The notes below the pieces were generated by a model. The model worked only from the letters and a program-made list of their open reading frames with translations, was not told the origin of the DNA and searched no databases. A stretch of 64,000 nt of DNA from Phytophthora sp. 'mugwort' (taxonomy: Eukaryota > Oomycota > Peronosporomycetes > Peronosporales > Peronosporaceae), in NCBI GenBank assembly GCA_033558025.1, contig JAUCEF010000007.1, positions 2,542,001 through 2,606,000 on the forward strand. The letters run 5' to 3'. Below are positions 1 to 9,868 of the stretch, in pieces; the stretch's first letter is position 1; every line of letters starts with the position of its first letter. Made by a program: the position numbers and the translations under genes.

Positions 1-275
1 TAGTACCACCCCCACCGGTAGCAACTATGTCAAAGCAAACCAGCAGATCCCACGGGAGAAGGTCCAGTTGGTGTCTTCGTGCACACTGGCGTTCGGAACG
101 CCTGCAAAGACGATGAGCGGGGGCAACTTTTTTCCTGGTGCCGAAGCGCATAAGAAAACTGATTCGCGATCGCATTTTCAGTCATCGACTGAACCATATC
201 CACGTTTCTCTCACCAGTGAAGGTGATGGTAGTGCTAGTATTCATATAACTTGACGTTTGATCCATATTGTACAC
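1..275 (-). pseudogene. pogo-like DDE transposase fragment
   Basis: Reading leftward from 275, a frame begins with residues NMDQT, the motif around the first catalytic aspartate of pogo/Tigger-type DDE transposases, followed by a short beta-strand-like segment (TFTGERNVD). After a shift of frame near position 150 the minus strand continues with GKKLPPLIVFAGVP, the segment that follows in these enzymes. The frame break shows that the copy is dead, and the window edge cuts off the rest, so the second and third catalytic residues cannot be judged. This is a different copy from the pogo-like gene near 29 kb. Family assignment rests on motif memory, not on a search. Confidence 0.6.
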
Positions 276-1588
276 ATTTTAAATATGGTATGATCCGGAA
301 AAGTTGATACAATGCTCGTATTCTCTGTCGAATACGGCATGCTCACTCCAAAAGCACTTGCTACACTCTGTAAGCAGCACACTGATTCGTTTCTAGCACC
401 ACTTGCTTCCAAAAGTAACCAGAATATAAATGAAGAAGCTGGATGAAGCTGAGTGCGAAAATATGTGATGGTACTATGATAACACCTGCGTTTCGGTGCT
501 CCCGTCCGTCTGTCCCTACATGTACAAGTCGACGGGGGACGTCCATTTTAGCGTCGGGTTCAAACCAAATATTTCTACGGCTTCCGCTTCTGCGAGACTA
601 GCTGGTAGCAATCTTTCAGGATCGTTCATCTCGTAGACTGATCCTGAGTCCGATGAAATTTGAAGTTCATCTAGAAACGAATTCATGCATAACTCGCCAT
701 CCATGATATTCTATTGTCGGCACCGACCCCGTGTAATGTCAGATTCGACCACCGGCGACGGTACGTCTGGGTGACGCCTTCTCTCATCTCAGACGATCTC
801 TTTCCGGTCCTCGGTGAGGGGATGGAGCTACCACACGAGTTTTCCGCACTCTCGAAAGCCTGAATCTCGCGTGCTTTCGCACACCAAGTCCGTTTCCAGA
901 ACTCCGCACGCCTGGGACGCTATCCGCGCTGGGCGAGTCGTCAGATTTGGAAGCGGATGTGATCACCAATAACCTTGATGAGGGGGAGCTGCCGCGTTCC
1001 CAACGCCTTGTGGCGCGCCCGATCATTAGCACTCGTCGTGACTATGGCCTCGAAGCCCGCCTATGCTTGAAAACCCGTTCGGCAGACCGTCACGGGACCT
1101 TTGAACACTTGGGTCGCCGGGCCCGAGGCCTCTGCTCTGCCGACGTAGCAGCACGTGTGGATCTCCACGAGATGTTCCTCACCGATTAGGTGGTTACTCA
1201 TCGTGAGTATTGCGATCGCATCAACGATCAAGCACGAAAGGTTTTGGTACCCGCCATGCGGAAGATCCCAATCGCATTGATGCCTGGGTGTGTGTGTGGG
1301 GGGGGGCATCCAAGAGGACGACGCCCAGTTTGCCCTTTGGGCGGAAGGAGCACGGCGACTCCCTTCAATTGTTGCTCTACGAGCCAGCTTCGCGGAAGTC
1401 GATGTGCGCATGGAGACCAAGCTTCGCTTCGACTTCACGAAGCTCAAGGCGAAGCACTAATTACCTCTGGTTTCCGCCTCGACCCACGGCCCTATCCATC
1501 ATGCTCCTGCGAGCGCTGCAGACCTCCCCAAACGTGGCTCAGTGGCTGCAGCAGCTCAGGATCAGCGCATGAGCTCAGCGGCTGATCC
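276..1588. other. no recognisable gene; probable repeat debris
   Basis: I see only short unrelated open frames on both strands in this stretch and no domain that I can name. It lies between the pogo-like fragment and the 3' end of the gypsy element, so it may include the decayed 3' LTR of the latter, but I could not find a matching second LTR. A run of nine G lies at 1298-1306. Confidence 0.4.
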
Positions 1589-2335
1589 TTAGCTTCCCGA
1601 CCTATCGACGGAAACCGAGAGGCGACCGACGTCGCGGCCGCGGGCTCGTCGAGCGCGTCCGATCGTGGTGATCAAAAACCTCGACGACGTCTGGGATTCT
1701 TGCCAGATGGGTACCTCAAACTCCCGAGCGTTTGCCGAGTGGTGATACCCACGCCACTTCATTAGATACTGGTTATAACCCTGGCGAGGGCGTCGCGTCA
1801 AGATGTCTCCACGTGGAAATTGCGGTCCCCTTACTCGTCGAGCAATGCTGGAAGTGGATGATCCGGCGTCGGATGAGCCCGCGGTGCATCGAGAGGAGTT
1901 CGAACAAACTCAGGCCTCCCTGAGTCGACTGCAGGGTGCGGTAGAACGGCCGCCGGGTACTTCGTGCGGCCGAGCAGGCCTATGGACAGTCATGGACTGT
2001 GATCGATGATAATCATGAGCATATGGATTGGGTCGAGAACCCGGAGAATAGTACGCAGCGATTACCGGACCCCGAGCGCAGTTAAGCGCGACTGGAGTGG
2101 AATCTCGACATGCTGTTGAGGCTCCAACCGAGCGCCGTGGCTCTGCCACCTGCGCCTCCCGCTGCGCCACCGCCTCCGCGCCTATCTTCGCTGGGTCCCG
2201 GTATGGATTGAGCAATCCAACGTAAAACACGGGAGTGCGTGCGCATCTTTTTCGAAAGATTCAGCGTACTCGCTAGGCCCTTCTTGACCACGAACGTGAC
2301 CGGCCTGACAAAACGCGGATGCAACTTCGTTTCTG
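1589..2335 (-). pseudogene. gypsy pol C-terminus with chromodomain
   Basis: Minus-strand frames here carry the segment after the integrase core (PRFVRPVTFVVKKGLASTLN, about 2324-2260, the GPF/GPY-like region). Below that, at 1801-1690, lies a chromodomain core with the signature YNQYLMKWRGY followed by an EFEVP motif. Chromodomains at the end of the integrase steer chromovirus insertion to marked chromatin. At least two frame changes separate the two parts. The middle is a Pro/Ala/Gly-rich low-complexity linker. Confidence 0.75.
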
Positions 2336-2371
2336 CAGAAACTACATGAGTATGTAGGTTTTAGCATTTAA

Positions 2372-3578
2372 TCAAACTTGGTTATCGACCTCAAAGCTTT
2401 CCATATTGCATCTGCCCTTGGTATCCGCCTGTTCCTTTTGTTTGACTTGGCTCTCAGCCATAGTGTCACGAACACGTCGTAGGACATTCAGACGCGTTGA
2501 CAGAAACTCGTCAACCTGTTTCCGAGCAGTGATAGGGCTGACATCAGCAAGCCGATCGTCTATCCCCCATCCCACTCACCAAGCCCAGAATCACGTAGTG
2601 GTAGCATCGACGGGACACGCGGGTGTGTGGGCCGTTCACGTAGAACGTGGTGTAGTTTGTGATTCAATGAAAATTCAACGAGCGGAGCATTGCGCTCCAG
2701 CGCTTCGGCGTTTCAGCGCAAATGCTACGGTGTATATCATCCACAACGCGATTCAAACCGGCGTTCAGTTTGACCGTCGGTTTGCGGATAATCCGCCGTG
2801 AAATGTCCTGCTTAGTGCCAAGTACTGTGAAGATCTTCACAGACTGATACCAAAACTTCCCAGTATAGCGGGGGTCTCGATCCGAGACAGTCGATGCGGG
2901 CAGCCATGTTGGTGAAAAACCCGATCGAGATACAGATTCGCTATACCTTCACCATAAATGGTATCCGGCACAGCCGCTAGGTGAGCCATCTTGCTCAATC
3001 GGTCCATACAGACCACGATGCCGTGTTGCCGGACGAGTACTTTGGAAGGCCAAACACAAAGTCCAAACTCATGACTCCAAGCACCCAGAGGGGACAGGCA
3101 AACTTGCCAGCAGCACGGCCGCATGTGGCGAGGGCTTTGCCCGCTGACACGTTTCACACGTCCGCACGTATGTTCTCGTCCATTTCTACAGTTTTGGTCA
3201 CAAACAGTACATGCTCACAGAGCTGTAGGTCATTTCAAGACCCAGGCGACCACTAAGCGGCGTATCATGCGCCTCATAGAGGGTGTGATAGTTCAAATCC
3301 TCATCATGAGGGACCACGACACGTGAAGGGTCCGGAGGATCCGTGCTGTAAAACAGCAGGCCGTCATCGACGGAATAGCGATGCAGCCTCGTGCGCAAGC
3401 GCGCCGACATTTTAATGTCCGAGTCGTGAAACGCCTGGCTCCCAAGTGCTCGTAGCAGAGCTACACATGTGTCATCCCGCGTATACGCAGCGAGGATGAA
3501 ATTGTCCACACGAGGCCACCCTTGTGACATGAGAAAGCTCATAGTCCGGTCGACGTGACAACGCGTCTGCCAGACCAT
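2372..3578 (-). pseudogene. gypsy integrase, broken
   Basis: From 3578 downward the frame holds the RNase H to integrase linker and an HHCC zinc-binding segment (EAHDTPLSGRLG, about 3270-3240). A second frame (3157-2837) has the catalytic core opening, with MDRLSKMAHLAAVPDTIYG and DRVFHQHG, where the first two acidic residues of the DDE triad should lie; the expected second aspartate region reads SRIETP and is damaged. A third frame (2575-2372) carries the segment after the core (VSPITARKQVDEF). The enzyme would join the retroelement DNA to the chromosome; as it stands it cannot be made in one piece. Confidence 0.8.
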
Positions 3579-3605
3579 TCTGCCTGCCAGGCTTGTTCTT
3601 CACTT

Positions 3606-4873
3606 CTAGTTATACACCGCGAAGAAGGACAGCCAGAGGGCTCTCCTTTGGAGATATGGACGAGTGGGTCGAACTGCGTGATCAGTGGAAATCACAAACG
3701 GCTTAGAGCGGAGTAGGTGAGCCCTGAACTTGACAAGGGCATACTTCATTGCAATTAGCTCCTTGTCATGAACTGGATAGTTCTTCTCTGCAGCCTTAAG
3801 CTGACGAGATCCAAACGTAATCACGCGTTCACATCTGTTCGCGGGTCCTTGCAGCAGTGCACTGCCTATGGCAAAGTCGAATGCGTCACAGTTGACACTG
3901 AACGGACGTTCGGGGTCTGGCAACGCCAGGATCGATGCTTGACGAAGACTCGCCTTGACCGCTTCAAAGGCATCTTGATGTTCGATATCCCAACACTAGT
4001 CTGCATCCTTCTTAAGAAGATTAGACAATGGCCGAGCCATATCAACATAATTCTCACTGTATTTGTTTAGTAGTTAGCGAGGCAATGCCACTTGCGCAAG
4101 TCCTTGGGTTTCTTAGGAACCGACCAATCCACGATGACTCTGACCTTAGCGGGGTCCGCCCGAAGGCTTCCCAATGAAACATCTTAAGAAATGAAGCTCT
4201 TCAGCGCCGAAGATTCACTTCGACGCATTAGCGTACAGCTTGTTAGTGCGCATGCACTCGAGCACCGTTCGTAGATAGTCGATGTGATTCTCTGCATCCG
4301 ACCTTTCGTGCTCTGCACGGCTGTGTACGAAGCTGTCGTCGAATTACATCTGTGTACGCCGATGGGACCTGAACAGCTTCGTCACTAGACGATTGAACGT
4401 TGCAGGCGCGTTCGACAACCCTTGATGCATCACCAGCCACTCCAGAGCATGCCGCTCCGAGTGCTGACCGCTGTTAGCGGGGTGTCGCTCGTACGTATGA
4501 CTAACTGGTAATAATCATCGACTAAGTCGAGCGCACTGTACATTGTGCATCCAACCGTGTTATTCTGTCGAACATCTTTCCTAGGAAGCGTCTGTGCCGG
4601 GATAGGTGGCAGCGGTGAGCTTGTTAAAATCATGATCAATGCGCCACTTGTAGGTAGGCTTTCTGAGACAGAATGTTGGCGTTGAGTGTGCAGACTTGCT
4701 CTCTCGCACCAAGCTCGCCGCGTGCTTGCACTGAAGAACGCGTCGATGACGTCACACCGTTCCTTGGGCAAGGGCCAGTACCTGCTCACGCAGTATTTGG
4801 TTGCCAGAACTAGGTCAATCTCGTGACGCACGAACCGGAGATAGGCCAGAAAGCGGGCCAGTGGAGACCACAT
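3606..4873 (-). pseudogene. gypsy reverse transcriptase and RNase H, broken
   Basis: The reverse-transcriptase part runs from 4873 to about 4130: the palm opening (SALDLVDDYYQL, near 4540-4505) is clear. The catalytic box that should read Y-F-D-D reads stop-F-D-D at about 4345-4330, so the tyrosine codon has become TAA. The RNase H part (3923-3606) keeps the opening PFSVNCDAFDFAIGSALLQG, with the first catalytic aspartate, the ENYPVHDKE-like segment as KNYPVHDKELIAMKYAL, and a later STDHA motif. At least three frame changes are needed to read the whole. It belongs to the pol polyprotein of the surrounding element. Confidence 0.82.
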
Positions 4874-5404
4874 CTTGGTACTCCTTGACCAAAGGATGTT
4901 ACTTGTCCTATGGATCCTTCAGGATTGCCGACCCACTACGCGCACGCAGTGTCTGCTTAGTGTCCTCACGGAGCGCTTCATCCATAAGCGATGAGGCGTT
5001 CAACTCTATTTTAGGTCGTATAATGACCACTTCGTCTAACTCGCTGGCCTTCAAGGCATCAGCGAACTCAGCAATGGACATCTCGTACAGCTCTAACAGC
5101 GTCTACCACGGGTACATCTTCTAGGCTGATATCCCCATCGGCTTCGCCGGTCACTCCACTTACGAGTGTGTATAGCTGCTCGCTACTACCATCCACTCGA
5201 GACACATCGTGTCAGGACAGACGCTTTGTGTCTCGCCTTCGCCAGGTGCGGCGTCGCTGCCGCCTCCTCGATGAAACTGTACACCTCGTAGTGGCCAAAA
5301 ATATCAAACTATTTGTGGCTACAGGTGTCTCCATCTCTTGTTGCTTCAAGGTGCCTTCATGTCAGTATCAGCATCCGACGAAGAACTGCATGTACCGCAG
5401 TCTC

Positions 5405-5800
5405 CACCCAGTGGATTATGTGCCACTCTACACGCATCGTCTGGGCCTAGCCCGCGACGTCTGGCACACAGCCGATCGATCGCGTCATCGTTGGTACGCA
5501 GCAGGTCATCGCCGGCCTGGCGCTAACCGCTCAGCGGATTACGTGCTGCTCCACTCGCATCGCCAGGGCTACACCCAAGAGATGCCTCGACATGTTGTCG
5601 TATTGATGGCATGCAGCGACAACTCGCTATCGCGACGATCACCGACCAGCTGATTACGCGCCACTCCGCGTGCTTCACCAGGGCTAAGCCCACGATGCTT
5701 CGGCATCCATCGATGTCTCGTTAATGCAACGAGCATCAATCAGCTGTTTACGTGTCACTCTACGTTCAGCCCACGAGCAGTGCTCGGGGCTCGCGACCAC
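5405..5800 (-). repeat. degenerate tandem repeat, about four units
   Basis: A block beginning CAG-(T/C)(G/T)-GATTA-(T/C)G is repeated at about 5410, 5532, 5650 and 5742, giving spacings near 122, 118 and 92 nt. Each copy is followed by a related stretch containing CATCG..GGGCTA. On the minus strand one unit reads LSPGEARGVARNQLVG, so these were probably tandem protein repeats between the gag/protease and reverse-transcriptase parts of the gypsy polyprotein. Copies have drifted and the frame is lost. Confidence 0.55.
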
Positions 5801-5924
5801 GACGCCATCAGTGTCCATTAACTTAAAAAAAACCGTGTCCAGCACATTGACCGACTCGGCCCAGCGCTCGCACCAATACGCTTTTGCTTTCTAGCAGAGA
5901 TGGGTTCATGGCTTGTCAACGCTC

Positions 5925-6290
5925 CACTAGGAGGCAAGTGCGTAGTGCATAAGGTCTTAGACCTCCAACCAATCCATGGCTAATGGCGTTCGATCCGTGC
6001 CATGCCCAGGATGAGATCATACGTCGAATCCAGGTCAAGGACTAGATAGCGTTCGACGCTATCGAAGTCAGCAAACTTCACACCCAGGGTTCACGGGAAC
6101 CTTGGGCGCCGTAAAACGGGTCTCCGGTGCTGGACGTACAGTGATTAGTTCACGCATATGCGCTATTAGCGCCTCAGGATACTGCTGACTTCTTTCTATC
6201 GTGGAGCACCGAGGTAATTGCCCGACGCGACAAAATCGATAAGGATCGCACTCGGCTTGTTAAAGCCCTTCAATGTCGCCTTGCAAGCCC
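5925..6290 (-). pseudogene. gypsy aspartic protease remnant
   Basis: On the minus strand near 6250-6215 the frame reads ILIDFVASGNY. In related elements this position carries the catalytic D-S/T-G followed by ASGNY, so the active-site Ser-Gly appears replaced by Phe-Val. Downstream (about 6050-5970) the flap-distal segment LDLDSTYDLILGMA is well kept. The protease would cut the gag-pol polyprotein. The active-site change and the surrounding frame breaks mean it cannot work. Confidence 0.65.
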
Positions 6291-6489
6291 GGTTTGCATA
6301 CACATCCCGTGTTAGAGAGTACTGTGCTCTCCGGAGCTAAGCCCTGGTGACCTTCTTCTTGGGGCTCAAGAGAACTCAGTTCTTCCCAACACGCCGCCCC
6401 GCGCCTACTGGGTTTGGCGTTTTCCCGCCACACGCCAGACTTCCGCTCAGAAGCGAAGCTTCAGCTGGGAGAAACCGGCTGCTGCTTAT

Positions 6490-7056
6490 GCAGGAGACAA
6501 CCTGGACGCAGATGTTGGGTGCTTCCACACACGTAGCGTGACGGATGCCAATACGCTGTTTAGCAGACAGAAACTCGGCTTCCTTGTCTTCAGCATGGCT
6601 GGTGTCCATCGACCCGGGGACATTGGACGAGCCGGGGGGGGGGGGCTGACGAGCTGGTTTGGTAAGGGCTCCAATCAAGTCGCGCAGACTTAAAATTTTT
6701 AATTAATTCGGCCCTCAACGACACCTTCGCAGCCTACTCAAAAACGTTAGGGTGAACACGGAAGACCTCCGCCCTGGCAACACCACTGAGGAGACCTTCC
6801 ATGAAGATGGTCACGGTGACAGCCTCAGGGGGATCTGCCGCCATACCAGCGATGAGAGTTCGCAACTCCGGGACGAAGTCCGCCAGTTCCTTCTTACACT
6901 GGCGGGTAGAGAGGAAGCGCGACCACGCGATATGCCTGGTTAGGTGGAGAGAGCAGGACTTTCAGCTGGTCCAAGTAAGAGAACGCGGCGTCCACGGACG
7001 AGTCACACGTCAGTGCCCACTCTCACGCTCGGCCACCGAGCTTGGAGATAGCTAGC
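6490..7056 (-). pseudogene. gypsy gag remnant with zinc knuckle
   Basis: From 7056 downward the minus strand reads AISKLGGRA, then PPNQAYRV, then the segment LRTLIAGMAADPPEAVTVTI (about 6870-6810), which is typical of this gypsy gag (retrotransposon capsid). Near 6600-6500 follow MDTSHAEDKEAEFLSAKQ and a damaged CX2C-type zinc-knuckle segment. The N-terminal half of gag is absent, so the element is truncated on this side. A run of 12 G on the plus strand at 6634-6645 interrupts the linker before the knuckle. Confidence 0.7.
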
Positions 7057-8440
7057 GCTACGCGCTGCTACTCGGTCTTGATCATAATGTATTTTCACAC
7101 CTTCAACGCCAATAACCTGGTCAGTATCTTGTAGTCTGTTAAGCAAGGTACTTGGTCTGTAATTCAGCGGATTGCTTCGTTTCACCCCCTTTACTGATGC
7201 TGAAAATAAATGCTTCCCCAATGATCGTGGTGTCTTGTCTGTTTCATGATGTCATTGAGTATACGTGCGATCACCGACACTAGCGCCTCTATGTTGTCTT
7301 GATGTCAATCGTTAGGTAGCGCGTCCGGTCCGCATGCTTTCCCGGGGTTTTGAAACCTTTTATTGCCGCTTCCACCGGACCTTCTGTGATGTCATCGTCA
7401 ATGTTATTCATGTCTTCCACATCCCATTATTTATTCATCCGCGCTACATATTCCTTGATCGTCTCCTTTGATTCCGCAGCTCCGTTGAAGATGTCCCCAT
7501 GCATGCGCCAACGTTGGCTTTATCATGTTGCTTTTACTGTGCATGTCCATCTCTCGGCTTTAGCGTTGGTATCACATTGTCCCCGAATTTAGAGCTTATT
7601 CTGCTGAAAACAATTCTTGTGGATGCCTTGGAACTCCATGCATTCTTCGCAACCAGCATCCGTCGCTTTCCTGCTCGCCTGGCTTCCTGGATGCGGTGTA
7701 ATTGCGCCAGCAAAGCCGCTCGTTCTCCTCCCGTGTCGGCGTCATGTACTTTAGTTTTGCCAGTGGTTGTTTTTGCCCTTCTCACCCGTTGTCGGTATCC
7801 ATTGGTTGTCTTCCTACGCACTTCGTTGTCGAGTGCTATTATCTCCGTCTTAATGTCTTTCTTGGTGGACCTCCTCGTCTCTCGTTGTGCTCTGCGTAAG
7901 CTAGCTCCCGGAGTCGTGTTGCTATGATACCGATTGTTACTGCCCGTATTGCTGCGCGCAGTGGGTAAATAATTGTTTTTTCTTTTAATCGTATTGGTCC
8001 TGTTGGTGAGTGCAACTCTATCAACACCGCCCTGTGATCAACGTGAAAATGTGCTTCTTGTGTAGTATTCCTCTAATCAACTTCTTTTTAGTTCCACTGA
8101 TAAATCATCTGTCGTGCCGTGATGTTATAACTTGTCCATCCGCCGCAATGTGTCTGTGGGTATGATGATCGTTGGCATACTGTCGTTTGGCTTTCTCTCC
8201 TTTACCTTTCGGGAAATTATAGCACCCATCGTCCACCACTACCCATAGCTTCCCGCGTTCTCTGGCTCCTGTATCATCCTTATAGGTTCCTCCTGTTCTG
8301 TCTTCTTTGCGTAGTACGCAGTTGAAATCAAATCCACAGATGATTCCCATTTCGGGTGGTAATTGGAACCCTTTAGGTTTCTGAGAATCGCACCCGTACC
8401 GCACCGGAGGACGGTACGTAAATGTTTATACTGCAATACC
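7003..8440 (-). pseudogene. LINE ORF2 fragment (endonuclease to start of RT)
   Basis: Minus-strand frames carry the middle of an APE-type endonuclease (CGFDFNCVLRKEDRTGG, near 8345-8295), then a basic linker (RKTTNGYRQRVRRAK, about 7815-7770), then the opening block of a LINE reverse transcriptase (RSNPLNYRPSTLLN, near 7180-7140). The first part of the endonuclease and nearly all of the reverse transcriptase, including the catalytic aspartates, are missing. Frames shift several times. The right end stops just before the Helitron, and the left end abuts the truncated gypsy gag. Confidence 0.7.
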
Positions 8441-8648
8441 GAAGAATGAGGAATGGACAGCCCTCAAGGCTTTAATTTCATGGTACTGCATAAATGTGAG
8501 ACATACCTTCATTTTTTTCAGGAGCGCTTGTCGTGGTCACCGGACGTCAATCAAGTAGATGGAAAACAAGTAGATGAAAAATGATCATATTCATTGAACG
8601 GTTGGTCCGGACTTACTCCACACTTGCTCTGTTTTCCCACTTGCGACA

Positions 8649-9636
8649 ATGGCCAGACACGAAAGCAGCAGTGCTGCTGCTGGATTGAAAAAGCGAAAGC
8701 GGAACGCAGATTATATACGCCATTATCGAGCGAAGAAAAATGTCCGTACCTTAGAATCTGGCTCTGATTGTTTCCATGCAGCGAACGCCAGCGGGCAAGG
8801 TGGTGATGCCGCGGGGCCTTGTGTACCTGCCCAAGTTGCATTGAAGGCGATGCAGCACCAACACCAGAAACAATATATGCGCGACTACAAGCGTAAATAT
8901 CGGGCTGAACAGAAGAAGAAGGTTGTGCACGAAGAATCCCGCTCTGATGCGGACCAGGAACAACTGGAGCACCCATGGACGAACAAGGTGGTGACTCCGT
9001 GGAGACTCCCAGACCAAGTGGCGTGTATTCAATTGACGATCATTTGCTAGATTTAGGAGAAACGATACTGGACAAACGTGGCATCACTGAAGAAGGGTTT
9101 TTGCTGATGATAAAAGGTCAACAATTCACTACCCACTTAACATTGGCTTTAGGTTACTATTATTGCTGTGCAGGTCATCCAGATGCGTTGGTTTTAATGA
9201 CGAGCACGTGCGTGAAAATAATTCAGTCAAAGAAAGGTTGGTAAACGCATTGGATTCATCACCGAGCACACTAGAATATGCGCGTTGCCAAGCTATTCCG
9301 ACAGAAGCTGATCCGTCGCACTGCTGTATTTTTGCTTGCGCATCATGTTGCGAGTTTCTTGTGGGGCCTCAGGACAGTCACGTATGCTTGCCGCTGTCGC
9401 GTCGACCGGAATCATTTCGTCTGTCGGAAGACCAGTATATAACGCGATATGGTCACTTATCGGATGATACCGTCAGAAACCACGCTCAAGTTTTGGTGCA
9501 ACCGGACGGGTCGAAGTATTTTCTTAACCCTGAGCTAGTCAACGCTACAGATTCAATTCGCCTCTGCTCCAAGTGTGCATCTAACCCGAGGAAGTCCAAA
9601 TTCAGTCTAGCGAGTGGACATAAATACGGACGTTGA
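8649..9636 (+). pseudogene. Helitron N-terminal basic and Cys-rich region
   Basis: A first frame from 8649 codes for a very basic segment with two related stretches (YIRHYRAKK and YMRDYKRKYRAEQKKK). A later frame (9163-9636) holds Cys pairs (SHCCIFACASCCEFLV and CSKCAS). Such Cys-rich N-terminal parts precede the Rep domain in oomycete Helitrons. The short acidic-basic repeats could bind nucleic acid, which is an inference. The region is split over at least three frames. Confidence 0.5.
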
Positions 9637-9868
9637 GGATCGCTTCCTTTGAGTGCAATTGCTAAAGATTACATTTCGACGCTCGTTGTTTTGGTTTGGT
9701 GTTTTCTCTCTCTGGAAAACACTGCAGTGGGAATGCAATATGTTTTCCTTCTAGTGGTCCTCAAGCGTGAGCGAAAGTACTCCCTATCACAGATATTGAT
9801 CGAAAACTTCGCGTCACTTTTATTGGACCTTCAGAAGTGTGGAGAAATGAAAACATCTATGTCGGAGG

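Larger units (their letters stand above)
1589..7056 (-). mobile_element. Ty3/gypsy chromodomain retrotransposon, decayed
   Basis: On the minus strand the order from 7056 down to 1589 is gag, zinc knuckle, aspartic protease, reverse transcriptase, RNase H, integrase (HHCC and DDE core) and C-terminal chromodomain, which is the order of Ty3/gypsy chromoviruses. Every domain is interrupted by frameshifts or stops, so it is read only by changing frame. No LTR pair was found. The left end of gag begins abruptly at about 7056, next to a LINE reverse-transcriptase fragment, so the 5' LTR and the gag N-terminus are missing. The protein text resembles a very common Phytophthora gypsy family; that comparison is from memory. 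Confidence 0.88.

Noticed and set aside
276..1588. 3' LTR of the gypsy element
   Set aside because: No second copy of any sequence from this stretch was found near 7056, where the element is truncated.
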